Shown here piece by piece: positions 1 to 11,900 of a DNA stretch of 64,000 bases. Both the position numbers and the translations under genes were made by a program. The first letter of the stretch is position 1, and each line of letters begins with the position of its first letter. The stretch is from Acanthochlamys bracteata (Eukaryota; Streptophyta; Magnoliopsida; Pandanales; Velloziaceae), in assembly GCA_019914995.1 (NCBI GenBank), contig CM034126.1, forward strand, positions 5,275,001 to 5,339,000. Direction: 5' to 3'. The notes beneath the pieces were generated by a model. That model saw only the letters and a list, made by a program, of their open reading frames with translations. It ran no database searches and was not told the origin of the DNA.

Positions 1-799
1 TTCGTATCGAAGTACTACTTCTCCATGTTATTTTATCGTCTCCGAAAAGCTGTATTGTTGAGATACGAATTCTCATACTAGTTGGGCAGCTGTTGGATGC
101 TCTCATCAGGGAATTGCTAAATTTTTTGGTATGTTTCATGAAACATTAAAACCTTGTTTCTTTTTTTAATTGAATTGAGGGTAAAACTTTTCCGGTTATC
201 AGCTGTACGATATATTTGTATGTAACAGTGATACAGGTGGAGGTACGTTCCTTGTTTGAGCCGGCGGCGACGAGAGCACCTGCGTTGTTACCAGAAGTTA
301 ACTACCTAATCTCAGCTGGTTTTCCACTATCCAGACACGCTCCTGCTGTCGAAGTTCATTTCTCTACGGTCCCATTGTATATACTTTCTTCTCAACTCTC
401 GGACGATTCTTTCCTCTTGAGGAAAAAAAGAAAAAGGAAAAAGAACAAAACTTCTCGTTCGATTCAATCATTCCTGTTTTCCAACTTCTTTCTCAACTCT
501 TTCTATTTCCGATTCTTGTGTACATTCAACTCAGTCAGTCGCATTGATTCATTTCTCGCCTTCAGCTTATTCTTCTTCACAATTATGTTCTTCATTTTTG
601 TATAGTAAATTATTTTTCGATTCAATATTTTTGACGTATTTTTTCCTCATCTTCAGCTTGTATTTTGGTCTGTTCTTCGGTTTCTTAAATTTGATAGTTA
701 TTACTGTGGTAATCTCTTGCTCGTCTTAAGCTTCTATTGCAGGATTCTGTCACTCGATTCCTTAAATAAGTAGTTGAAGTTTGAAACGGGCGAACTTTT
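1..799. other. Region upstream of the kinase pseudogene
   Basis: No gene was recognised here. The stretch from about 380 to 730 is rich in T and C, as plant 5' leaders and first introns often are, and it runs into the decayed kinase exon 1. An open frame at 216-605 shows no family resemblance and its second half is low-complexity. This is probably the old promoter and leader of the kinase pseudogene, which is inference from position only. Confidence 0.4.
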
Positions 800-1018
800 A
801 TGGCGATGGGGGATTAGAGATCAAAGGAGCCCGTCCAGTATCTCCGCAGTACACGAGACAGCAGCAGCAGCAGAGGCACAAGCTGGAGGTCTATAATGAA
901 GCCCTACACCGTCTAAGAAAATCCAAGCACCCGGAATCAAACTCCCCTACTTTTGAAGATGAACTATGGGCCCATTTCCAGCTAGGTAGACTTGAAAATT
1001 GGTTTTAAATGTTGGAAG

Positions 1019-1209
1019 TGTTGGGTTAAGAGTGATTAAATTAGTTCCACATTAAATAAAAGATAGGATAAGAAGTGGATTAATATACTAGAGAGTTTTA
1101 TAATCTATTGGCTTAAGTTTTTGGGTTGGATTAAGCTTTCTAGTGTATGGACCGGACCCTTCAGGTGTCTTATTTTAGTTAACTCTTCTGGTGTTGTATC
1201 TCCCCAACA
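1019..1209 (+). repeat. Left LTR of the TRIM
   Basis: This 191-bp repeat starts TGTTGG and ends CCAACA. It differs from the right repeat by scattered substitutions and is the same length. Confidence 0.9.
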
Positions 1210-1485
1210 GTGGTATCAGAGCCGATGGTTTGGCAGGGAGTCCGATGAACGTAGTAGCTCTCACTGATAGTGGGTGAGCATGTTAAGAGTAGTGTGACTC
1301 ACATAGGCTTTCACAAGGTGTGAGTAAAAATTCGAAGCAAGTTAGGGTCTGATGGATAGCTCTTCATGTGCGGTAACGGTGCTCGAGGCCAAGTGGTTGG
1401 GAATCTAAGCGATCAACGTACTTGGTGCGCGATAGGGTGCTTGAATGAGGAGAAAATATGGATGACTCACTCTTGAGAGGGAGAT

Positions 1486-1676
1486 TGTTGGATTAAGAGT
1501 GACTAAATTAGTTCCACATTGAATAAAAGATAGAATAAGAAGGAGGTTAATATACTAGAAAGTTTTATAATCTATTGACTTAAGCTTTTGGGTTGAATTG
1601 GGCTTTCTAGTATATGGACCGGACCCTTCAGGTGTCTTATTTTGGTTAACTCTTTCGGTGTTATATCTCCCCAACA
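1486..1676 (+). repeat. Right LTR of the TRIM
   Basis: This 191-bp repeat is preceded by a purine tract and followed by the GGAAG duplication. The visible differences from the left copy mean the insertion is not very recent. Confidence 0.9.
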
Positions 1677-4600
1677 GGAAGGTTTTGGTTAGCTTGGAGA
1701 AATGAAGTTATTTGTTTTCTTTCTGTTTATGTTGATAGATACGCAATGGATGTGAATGTGGAGATGGCGGAAGAAGTACCGAACCATAAGAGGTTGTTAC
1801 AGGAGGTACAACGCACAAATCGCCTGGCCTTTGATGTTAGAGTTGTTCAGGTATAAATGTATAGCTCTACACTTTGCTTGAACTTACCATTGCTTTGAAT
1901 GGAGTATCTATTTCAAAATTCACGTGGTCACTTGTAGTCCACATATTCCATTTCTTATGTGAGTTTCTTTTTTTATAGAACTGTCTTTTTTTTGGGTTTT
2001 TATTGTTATTTTAGTGTAGCTAAGTGCTAGTCTTAACGAGGATCCAGTTAACCATTCTGGTTCCAGTACCAAAACGAGGGGAGATGATCAACATTCTTCG
2101 AAACTCGCACGTATACCAAGGTTTGTCCTATATCTTACTCTGAAGATTCTCTTTCAAGGTGTCTCTTGTAATTAACTCTTCCCACTTTCCAGGTAGTTCG
2201 TAGTTCTTACTTCCTACTCTTAGTTCTCCTACTGGATTTCATCATACAAATTACTTTCTGGATGGGTTAACTAACCTTGTCATATACTTTTTACAGCATC
2301 CATCCACCGCCTGCCTTTGGTTCAACTTTGGATGCACTTTCCTTGGAAGCTTCAGATGGGGAGAGTGTTGCAAATGGGAACGAACACTTATTTAGGGTGA
2401 TTATGTTAAGAAGTTTTTTGTTTTGTGATCAATGCTATACTCTTTTTGTATGTATATTTTTTTTAATAAGCGGGATTGCATACTTAGTGTATGACTTCCT
2501 GCATAAGCGAAAAGGAGGGTTCAAGCTGCCAATATTATTACGAGTTGCAATCGATGTTGCCAAAGGAATGAACTACTTGCACTAGAATAATATAATTCAC
2601 CGGGACTTGAAGACTGCAAATCTTCTGTTGGATGAAACCGAGGCAAGTATGTGTGACTACACCCTATTATGGAGATTCAGTTGTGATCTCATCGATGTAT
2701 TATATTTGACGATGTTGAATCAAGTTGTATTTTTGGAAGGAGGTGCATACAATCGATTCATCTTCTAAATTCTTACAAGTAAAGCTGGGTTTTGCAAGAC
2801 ATTTTAGTATCAAATCGAGCTCATTTTGCTATATGGTTATGAGGAGCTCCTATCTAGGCATTTTCGTTGAACTTGTTCTGGGTTCAATTGAACATGTAAT
2901 TGACTGCATAGACTGTTAATTAGACTAACCTTGTCACTGCTAGAAGGTTGTTAGGCTTACTGAATAGCAATATTTTATAGTTGTGCTTGTTGCGGAACTC
3001 ATGGATATCAAGGCCTTGAAACTCGAGTATTGTGAATTCAAACTAAAAACTACTTTTGGAATGACTTTTGGACATGTTAGACATTTATATGATAAATTTT
3101 TTCCCTTCTTCTGAGAGGACATTTGTATCAACTTAGTTGATTGTAATGAATTTGTGGGTTAGCCTGCTTTTTTTTTTTTTCATTTCAATGTGTTAGTTAC
3201 ACTAACTCTCTGCGCTACTTTGTTTTTTGTTTTTCATGCTTGTTACAGTTGATTTTGTAAGTTCAGTATTCCTCCATATTCTACAACAAGTCACCTGCAG
3301 CACCTCCAAAAAATTACAAGTGGCATCTGTAGTTACTACATTTAGACTTTTAAACAGGTTGTTAAAGGTTGCAGATTTTGGAGTTGCACGGGTTAAAGCT
3401 TCATCAGGAGTAATGACTGCTGAAACAGGGACGTACCTTTGGATGGCCCCTAAGGTACCTTCATTAGCTTTCTTTATCCTGACATGCTTATGTGACTTGT
3501 GATATCATTCACAAAGCAGCCTAGTGCAAAAGCTAGCGTCTCAATCGGCATAATATTCATTTTACTTTGAATAGGGGGTCTTCTGCATCAAATACTTCAC
3601 AATAATGATGGTCTACTTAGCATCCTTTTTTAATTGTGACCCTTTTTTGTTCTGCATGATTCACTCTCCAGCAGTTATAGATAGATTTTGAAGAATGCTA
3701 TACTAGGGGCAATCTGTTGAAGCTTCCATTTCATTTTGGTAATCTAGTGGGTCGATCTTTAGATTAAATGAAGTTGTGGCTTCTCCTCTTGTTACGATGA
3801 ATAAACCCTTTTCATAACTTAAGATGAACTTTAATTGGATAATACCCATACTTGATACCCTTAGCCTGTACACATTTATTAGGTGCTCTGTCAATTAGCT
3901 CATAAATGGCCTGCAGACATGCCATATTCAAACAAGAAGAACTTTGTAAATTGTCACGCTCACGGATTTTACTAGACATACTAGCCATAGAATAACTTGC
4001 TTTAAATTCCATTGAAGTAATGTTTTAATGTTTGTTGTCTTCATCCTAGTTTTCTTCAACTTGCTGGTTTTATCTTATAACCCGTAAATTTTTGGTTCCT
4101 ATATTCCTGTTAGTTACTCTTCCTTTTTCCTAGAGATGCCAGTATATTAAATATGCATTTTTCAGCCATTTTTTGATTAATTTACTTATGTATCCAAGGT
4201 CATACTACACAAGCCCTATGATCACAAAGTTGATGTGTTTAGCTTCGGTTTCGTGCTCTGGGAGCTATTGAAAGGCAAGGTAAGAAAGACATAAGTTGCT
4301 GCAAAGTTTTCTTGAGACAATTTGTGCTGACCATGCCTTTTTCTTGTTTTGGCTCTTTGGATGCACTTGTGCAGATTCCATATGAATATTTGACACCACT
4401 ACAAGCAGTTGTAGGTGTGGTCCAAGAGGTACAAATAATTGTTTAGAACATCTTTATAGTATTAGAATTACTGTCTTCACAATATTGCAAAGATAGTAAT
4501 AAAGATGGATAGTTTTAGGAAATGCAGTCTTCCGATGACAATATGCCATAGCCGAAAAGGAAACCAGGATGTCTGTAAAGCGTATAAAGAAAGTAGTAGC

Positions 4601-5605
4601 AAAGAAGCACTTTCAAACTGTTGGAAATTACTACAAGTAGCAGTAATTGCAGTCCAATAGACTGCCCATTAATATCTTCTCTAGTATTATAAGTCCCTCT
4701 TCTTAATATGTAAGCTTGGTCATAAAGTTCTGTTGGCGTAAGAACGACTTTTTTCACAACTGGTTATTTATTGATCATGACAAGATAAGAAGTAGTTCTC
4801 TCAAAGAGGTGTGATCTGGAGGAACTTATGCAAAATTCAATTTTTGTGGATATAACTACTAGAACTACCGACTAAGTTACGGGAACTGTGTTTTAACATC
4901 TGTATTACTTTACCAAGAAAGACCTGGGGAAATATGACTTTGCATTGATTTCTGAAAAAGACAGAGGATGGCTCACCAAGGTTCGGATTCAATGACTGCA
5001 TCACAAAATTGATGCACAAGAATTAAGGTTTTGACAGTTGGAACTATGCAGTACAAAGTATAAACAAGGGGTTTCATTCATATAAATAAAATATGGAATC
5101 ATGGCAAGAACACCATGGTAGGCCTTGGAATGACATGAAATTAGAGATAAATGACTCTTTATCATCTTGCTGTAGATATGTGGTATCTACATATGAGCAA
5201 CGGACTTTAGTTCTCTCTGGATAATTTCTAGCTGCAAGAAAGAAGTATGTTGACAATTTTAAAAGTCGTCATGTTTTATGAATAATTCCAAGCCTAATAC
5301 TTTGTTTTACATCTTTTGGCAGGGCTTGCGGCTAACAATCCCTAAGGATACTCATCCTAAACTGTCTGAACTTCTCGAGAGTTCAGATCCATCTCAAAGG
5401 CCTGATTTTTCTCAAATTCTTGAGAAATTTGAAGTTATTGCTAAAGAGGTTTATCAGCTAAATTTTAATTTCTGAAAGCTAAAGTTGATTTACTTTTATA
5501 CTGCTTTTATGAGGTTCTAAAACAAATTTACTTTAACAGGTAGGAGGCAAGCATGATAATCATCACAAAGGTGGACTCCTCTCAGTTCTTAGGTGGGGTC
5601 ATTGA

Positions 5606-8600
5606 GTGGACCTTGCTAGGGACTGAGATTCTGAACTACAATTTGTAACATTGAGGGTCTCAATGTTTTGCTTCTTTATGCATTATATTGCTGCAAGTGA
5701 ATTCTCAAATAAAAAATTTTCAATAGTGATCTAACTTGCTTTGTTCCTTTTCAACCTGTTACCTACATTCTCATTTTTAAATTTCATCACTCATTTTTTG
5801 GTCCAAATGCAGTCCTTTCCTTAATTAGATCTTCGCTGGAAGTAAAATTGCTTTGCTATTCCTTTAGAATAGATTACTAGAACAGAGATTGTAATTAGAT
5901 AGTACATGAGAATTTCCATCTTGATAGGAAAGAGGATTGGCTGAGAGATCAGAGCTGTGCACTAGAATAAAAACTGCTTGTCATTTTGGAAAGACATATT
6001 TTGTGGATACCTCATGTGGATATCTTGAGATACTGCTATATAGTATTTGGAGTTGCTCTAAGGGAAATATTGTGGACAGAAGGACGGCATTTGTAACACA
6101 AAGTAATTGCGAGTGACTAATTGAAGAGATGTGGATCGCCGGATGGGAAGGTACTTAGACATAGGTTGCTATTGTGAAATTTACCCATGATTTTTTTTGT
6201 AATTTTTTGGGAGTCCAGCCTGCCTTAGTGTATGTGTGAAAAAGGAGAAGAAATTGCTGAAAAAAGTATATACTGTGCTTTTTCATTCTCGCGATTTATT
6301 ATTGTTATCATATTGTTGTTAGACAACAATGTATAGAATCAGATTAGACTGTACAGAGTTTTATTTTGCTTTTATAAATAGGGATTATAAATAAAATGAA
6401 ATACAAGTTTTATTTTACTTTTATAATGAATGCATGAATTTAAAACTACTATTAACAGCATGCTACACATGAATTGAATGATATATAAATTAAAAAATTT
6501 CTCTTAAATTGAATATGCACATGCTTTAAACACAAATGTAACTGTTCACACTATTCAAATCAGAAAAAGAAGCTTCTCTATAGAGTATAAATTTCATTTC
6601 TTTAATGAATCTTAACGACGACATTGATTGTTCGATCTTCAAAGCTTTTTTTGTCGTGTTTAATTAATCCTCTGCCTCTCCTCTTGCTCAGAAAGCTTAA
6701 TTAAAGCAAGCATATCAAACAAACTGCACAGTGCATGTGTCTTGCTTACTGTTCCAATCAGGTATGTGGCATAGTTCATGGATTTGAAACCGACTTTCGA
6801 GAAAAACTCCAATTTGCTAACGATCTCTGAAATCTTCCTTTTCTTTTTAAAGGGGAGCGAGGCAAGTGTCCTTAAAATCTATCTTTGTGATTTGTGTCTT
6901 GATTATAGATAATATCGGTTAGGTCTGCGTAATTGGCAAGTCTCCTTAATATTATCAACTCTACTATGGCATGTAGCTACAGTCATTTGCCTAGCTACTC
7001 ATCGTAGATGCATTTGGTGTCCTATTTCATTCTATTTGAAATTTTTTTATTTATATTTTATAATATATTTTTAAATAAAATTTTGATAAAATAAAATTTA
7101 TTTAATATTTCTTTAATTATTATTATTATATTTTTTTAAATAAAAAAATAAAATTTATTTTTAAATAAAATAAAAATATTTTAAAAAAAATTTTATTTTA
7201 AAAATATTTCCGAACACTACTCTTAAAAACATATTAATAGATCGCTATAGCAGTGGAGAATGCTATCCATATCCAAATGCAATAGCACGTAGTATTGCTA
7301 ATGATGTCATGGAGTTTCGGTAATTGGCAATTAAGTCTATTGATGGCTAGGACCATCCTTAATTCCTTATTTGTGCAAAAAAACCATACCATCATTCACA
7401 TAAAATGATGATTAACTTCAATGTCTCTATGTCGTATATCAAAAGCTAAGGTGGAGTTGGTTTCAAATACTAATAATTTTATTTTTTTTTATCAAATTTT
7501 GAGTTTCAAACAGTTTATATATTTTAATTATATAAAAAAATTCAGAATATGCGGAACTCCAGTTCTAACTTATTATTTACACATTTTTTAATATAATTAT
7601 ATTTTTAAATTTTCAATATACTTTTAAAATTTATAAAAATATAAATATTGAACTTCACCCTTATTTTATTTTTTAAAAAATTTTATTTTTTAATTTTGAT
7701 TTTTACAAAATTCAGTTATAGTCATTTGAAATACGTTCTAACTGAATCTTCGCCATGCTGTTTGACACGATAATAGAATCTGAGCTTTGTGTTATAATGA
7801 TAGGTTTGGCAATCATTCGTGGCATTCTTCAGCTAAAAATTGTTAAACTTTGCAAGCTAACTCTTTAACCATAAGAGAGACTCTAGTTCATTTTTTACAA
7901 TATAATAAGTAAAAATCTTGATTTCTATCACTTCGATTGCTGAAAATGCTGCATTATGACACGTTAGGACTTAGGAATCTATTCAAATTTTAGTAACAGA
8001 ATCCTTATTTGTATAAAATAAAAAAAATATTCAATCCAATTAAAGTAAAAATGAAAAATACAAAGAGGAAGAGAAAAAATACTAAGAACAATTTTGATAT
8101 TAAACCATTATATAAATTTATGAATAAAGAATTCATATTACGAGCTTCTTTTTTGTAATTGATTTTTTTGTCAGTGAGAATCGAATTTCTTCATCAGAAT
8201 AATAAAACCTTGATTTTGACAAACCAAATATTATAATCATATAATTTTTATATCAAACTTCATATTCTGTCAAAATAATTCAAACCAAAAGCAGTCTTTA
8301 AATTGGATAACGGCAAAAGATAGTGATGTTTAAATAGTAAGCTAGATTAAATGATACATAAATTAATTTAATTAAATAAGATCACAAATCTTAAACGCAT
8401 TACGAAAAAATATACACCGTGCTAATTACTTGTTGTTTGAACGCTGCTATGCGGGGACCACACTCCACTCCCCGCTCTTTCAGTCCCCTTTCCGCCGTTC
8501 CCGGTTTGAAAATTACAAAAAACTCTCTCACTCGTAAACAGTTCAACCGCCTTTCATCTGCTTCCAACACAAAAACAAGAACTAAACAGAAAATGTCCCA

Positions 8601-8912
8601 CTTACCTTTTTCTATTTGCTTCTATTACTTTTTTTCAGTTTTTTGACCACAATCCGCGCTAACTATTGGTTCTCATTAAATGTTCGCCGCGTATTAACAA
8701 GTGTCCTCAATCTTTACTATCGAATTAAATTAAATTCAATTACGTTGCATTCGATCCAATTGTTGCGTAAGCAACAAAAGTGATTCTGAGCAACTTAGGA
8801 AAACTAAAAAAACTTTTATTCTTCGGTTGTCTTCTTCCTGAAAAACACCTGGTTCTAGCTCTCTGATTCTAGTTTCCTTCGCTGTCTGACCTCCGGCATA
8901 GTGCCGTGATAG
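5606..8912. other. Intergenic region between kinase pseudogene and MSL gene
   Basis: No gene was recognised. The stretch at 7020-7220 is extremely AT-rich and resembles the interior of the MITEs elsewhere in the window, but clear ends are missing. From about 8410 the base composition becomes more GC-rich. The sequence between 8645 and 8912 probably holds the MSL promoter and 5' leader (a CCAAT-like site on the minus strand near 8665; a pyrimidine-rich leader from about 8810). No strong TATA box was seen. Confidence 0.5.
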
Positions 8913-11900
8913 ATGGACACGCTCCGTAAATCGTTCAAATCGCACGGTTCATACAAGCACATGCCTTCCCCGCGTTCCCGCAACGCTTCCTTCGATCGCG
9001 ATCACGATCGACAGGAAGAGCAACCCATTCTGTCCGAGCACAACGCTGCCGTCACCGGTGGTGTTGATAACTCGTTTCGAAATTCATCCGACCGACGCGA
9101 AGTTGTTGTGAAGATTGATGGGAACAGTCGCGATTCTTCTTCTACGATTTGGCGTGAACCAAGCTGTGATGTATGGAAAGATCAACATGCTCGTGTCTCT
9201 GAAGGCGATGATGGTTCTGGTTTTACATTCCCTAGTCAATCTAGCAGCGGCGCTCAACCGTCGACGCCGCAGCCGCAGCAGAGACCGGTGGTGGAGCTCG
9301 GTGAAGATCCACCAACGCGTTTGATTAGTTCGTTTTTGAGCAAGCAACGGGCTGCGGGGACGGAGGTGGCGCTGGATATGGATTTGGAAATGGAGGAGCT
9401 ACGAAAGCCGCCGCATCCTGCTTCGTCATCTGCCTCGAAAGAGATTCGGGTTTCGTTCCAAGCTCCGTCTACTGAATCGCATTCTTCTTCCAACGAAGAC
9501 GAAAGCCGGCGTTCAACTCGCCTTCGTCCGCCGGACCCCTGCGCCGGTGAGGTGCTACGGTGCACATCTAACGCTTCCTTCCACCGGGGCCAATCCAACA
9601 TGCTGCGAACCAAAACTCGTTCACGACTCATAGACCCTCCCCCGCCTGTTGCCCCCGCACCCGAAGAAGATCGCCGATCCGGCGTTCGCCCGCCGACTCG
9701 GTCCGGCCAAATCCCACGCAGCGGGTTTCTTGGTAAAAGCCAGCAATCGCCGATCTCTGAAGAAGAAGACGAAGACCCGTTTCTAGAAGATGATATCCCG
9801 GAAAAGCTCAAGCACTCCAAACTCGATGTATGGACAGTGATTGAATGGGTCAGTTTGCTTCTAATCATTGGCGCGCTAGTTTGCAGCTTAACAATCCCTC
9901 GATTGGAGAGGCAAACAGTCTGGAATCTTCATCTATGGAAATGGGAGTTGATGGTTCTTGTTCTCATCTGTGGCCGGCTTGTTTCTGGATGGGTAATTCG
10001 CACTGCTGTCTTCTTCATTGAGCGGAACTTTTTGCTGCGCAAGAGGGTGCTATACTTTGTCTATGGCGTTCGCAAGGCTGTGGGGAACTGTCTCTGGCTT
10101 GGTCTTGTTCTACTTGCCTGGCATTATCTCTTTGACAAGAAAGTGGAGCGGGAGACCAAGAGTCGAACCCTCCCCTATGTTACTAAAGTTCTTTTCTGCC
10201 TCCTCGTAGCCACAGTGTTCCGGCTGATCAAAACACTGCTCGTGAAGGTTCTTGCTTCTTCATTTCATGTCAGTACTTATTTTGATCGCATTCAGGAGTC
10301 CTTGTTCAACCAGTACGTGATAGAGACACTTTCTGGCCCGCCCCTAGTTGAGATTCAGAACACTCACGAAGAGGAGGATCGGGTCATTGCTGAGGTGCAG
10401 AAGTTTCAGAATGCTGGAGCAACAATTCCCAATGATCTTCGTGCTGCTGCATTGCCTGCGCGGAGTAGCCGAATGATTGGGGGTAGTGGCGGTGCCACGC
10501 CTGTGCATAGGAGCTCACAGATTGCTGGTAGTGCCAAGAGTGTGCGCTTCTCTGGTGGCGCTATGTCACGCAAGGACTTCAGCCGACAGCTCAACCATGC
10601 TGTTGCTGACGAGGGTATTACCATCGAACACCTGCACCGGCTTAATCAGAAAAATGTGTCGGCATGGAATATGAAGCGACTGATGCGGATTGTACGCCAT
10701 GGTGCCCTTACCACACTAGATGAGCAGATCCCCCACAGCTGCGGTGAGGATGAATCAGCCATGCAAATACGGAGCGAGTATGAAGCCAAAATCGCTGCCC
10801 GGCGGATCTTCAACAATGTGGCAAAGCCTGGAACCAAGTGAGTTGGCAATTTCTCTCTTGTTTCTACCTTTAGTAGTTAGTTATTTACATACAAAATGCA
10901 TTCGGGCTTGACTTGAAGATGCTAAACATCATGACAATGACCAACTGAAGTTGCTTAATTTATAACTAGTAATTAATATTTGATTGATCATTCAAATATA
11001 TCATCTTTTCCTTCATAATATCTGCATCCATTATGAAACTGGACATGTGACTAGTAATAGTGTTATAATCAGTTTGTGTTCTGTGTGCCTTAACTTTGTA
11101 AAGGATATAATTTGCTGACTTTTCAGTCGTTTTGTGCCTATGATGTGATTTGAGTTATGTGCTTAGTTGTGATTCACAAGTACATATGTACTGAGCCTAT
11201 TTTATTAACTTTTATTTTAATGATGTCAACTAAGCCATTCTTTTTGTGGTAAACATCATGCTTCTTGGTAAAATTATTGGGTAGAGATTGGATGTTAAGA
11301 TATTTGTATGTACAATCATGTCCACTGGCAGGTATGCATTTGTTTCACATACTACATTTGGTTTGTTGGTGTGCTTTTGCTTTTTCCATCTTTATCTAGG
11401 GAGCCTTTGTCATGATGGATGGATCTGGAGCAGATAACTTAAAAAAGAAATACCTTATAATGCGTAGTGTGCTCCAATCGTGTGAAAGAAATGCCAAAGA
11501 GTTAATGCTCTTTTTATTTTCTTTTTACTTTATTTTTTTTTTTTTTGGTGTGGAGAAGCTCAGGCCTTGCTTTGATAGATTGAAAAGAAAGTCTGTCATG
11601 GTATCATGACAGAACAAAGAGGTTATAAGACATACAGATTAACCAAAGAGCTACCATTATGCGCAGATATTTATAGTCATTCTTCTAAGCTAGCAGTTCT
11701 AACAACAATTGTTGGACTTCATAGGATTGGGTTCCATCTCATTCATATTTCCTCTTTACAGTGACCTGAATGCATGAACACTCTGATCCTAATTTTACTT
11801 TTACGACTGCCAAGTAATGGTAGAGGGTCCAAATAGCTCCCTCTAAAAAATAGTATAGTTTAGTAAAGGCAAACCGTCCATTGTCCTTGCATATACCATA

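Larger units (their letters stand above)
1019..1676 (+). mobile_element. Complete TRIM (terminal-repeat retrotransposon in miniature)
   Basis: Two direct repeats of exactly 191 bp (1019-1209 and 1486-1676) begin TGTTGG and end CCCCAACA. One base after the left repeat is TGGTATCAGAGC (1211-1222), the usual initiator-tRNA-Met primer-binding site. A purine tract (about 1475-1484) lies just before the right repeat. The internal part is about 276 bp and has no coding capacity. GGAAG flanks both sides (1014-1018 and 1677-1681), a perfect 5-bp target-site duplication. Length and structure fit a TRIM that must be moved by enzymes supplied in trans. It lies in intron 1 of the kinase pseudogene, just after the predicted donor at 986. 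Confidence 0.93.
800..5605 (+). pseudogene. STY: RAF-like dual-specificity kinase (STY8/STY17/STY46 type), pseudogene
   Basis: Decayed copy of a plant group-C RAF-like kinase with an N-terminal ACT domain. Recognisable exons lie near 800-985 (the KLEVYNEAL and DELWAHF blocks), 1739-1850 (YAMDVNVE), 2015-2120, 2297-2397, 2478-2642 (VYDFLHK to HRDLKTANLLLDE), 3357-3454 ([17 protein letters not shown]), 4199-4279 ([13 protein letters not shown]), 4375-4428 (IPYEYLTPLQAV), 5323-5448 and 5540-5605 (ending LLSVLRWGH). Damage: the ATG at 800 runs into a stop after five codons; TAG at 2583-2585 falls just before the catalytic-loop HRDLK; one extra base shifts the frame before DFG; APE has become APK; and about three codons are missing before QRPDF. 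I found no glycine-rich loop or VAIK lysine, and most of the ACT domain is absent, so no active kinase could be made. Introns are kept, so it is a decayed duplicate rather than a retrocopy. A TRIM sits in intron 1. Family membership is clear; the exact paralogue is not. Confidence 0.88.

Noticed and set aside
216..605. 129-codon open frame near the window start
   Set aside because: No family features; the second half is T/C-rich low-complexity sequence typical of a plant leader or first intron.
1211..1222. TGGTATCAGAGC as part of a tRNA gene
   Set aside because: It is the primer-binding site of the TRIM, complementary to the tRNA-Met end. No tRNA cloverleaf can be drawn around it.
9254..9868. 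204-codon antisense open frame within MSL exon 1
   Set aside because: It is a shadow of the GC-rich MSL coding sequence; the plus-strand frame is conserved family sequence.
11412..11609. Small frame inside MSL intron 1
   Set aside because: Lies wholly within an intron and includes a poly-T run; no homology.
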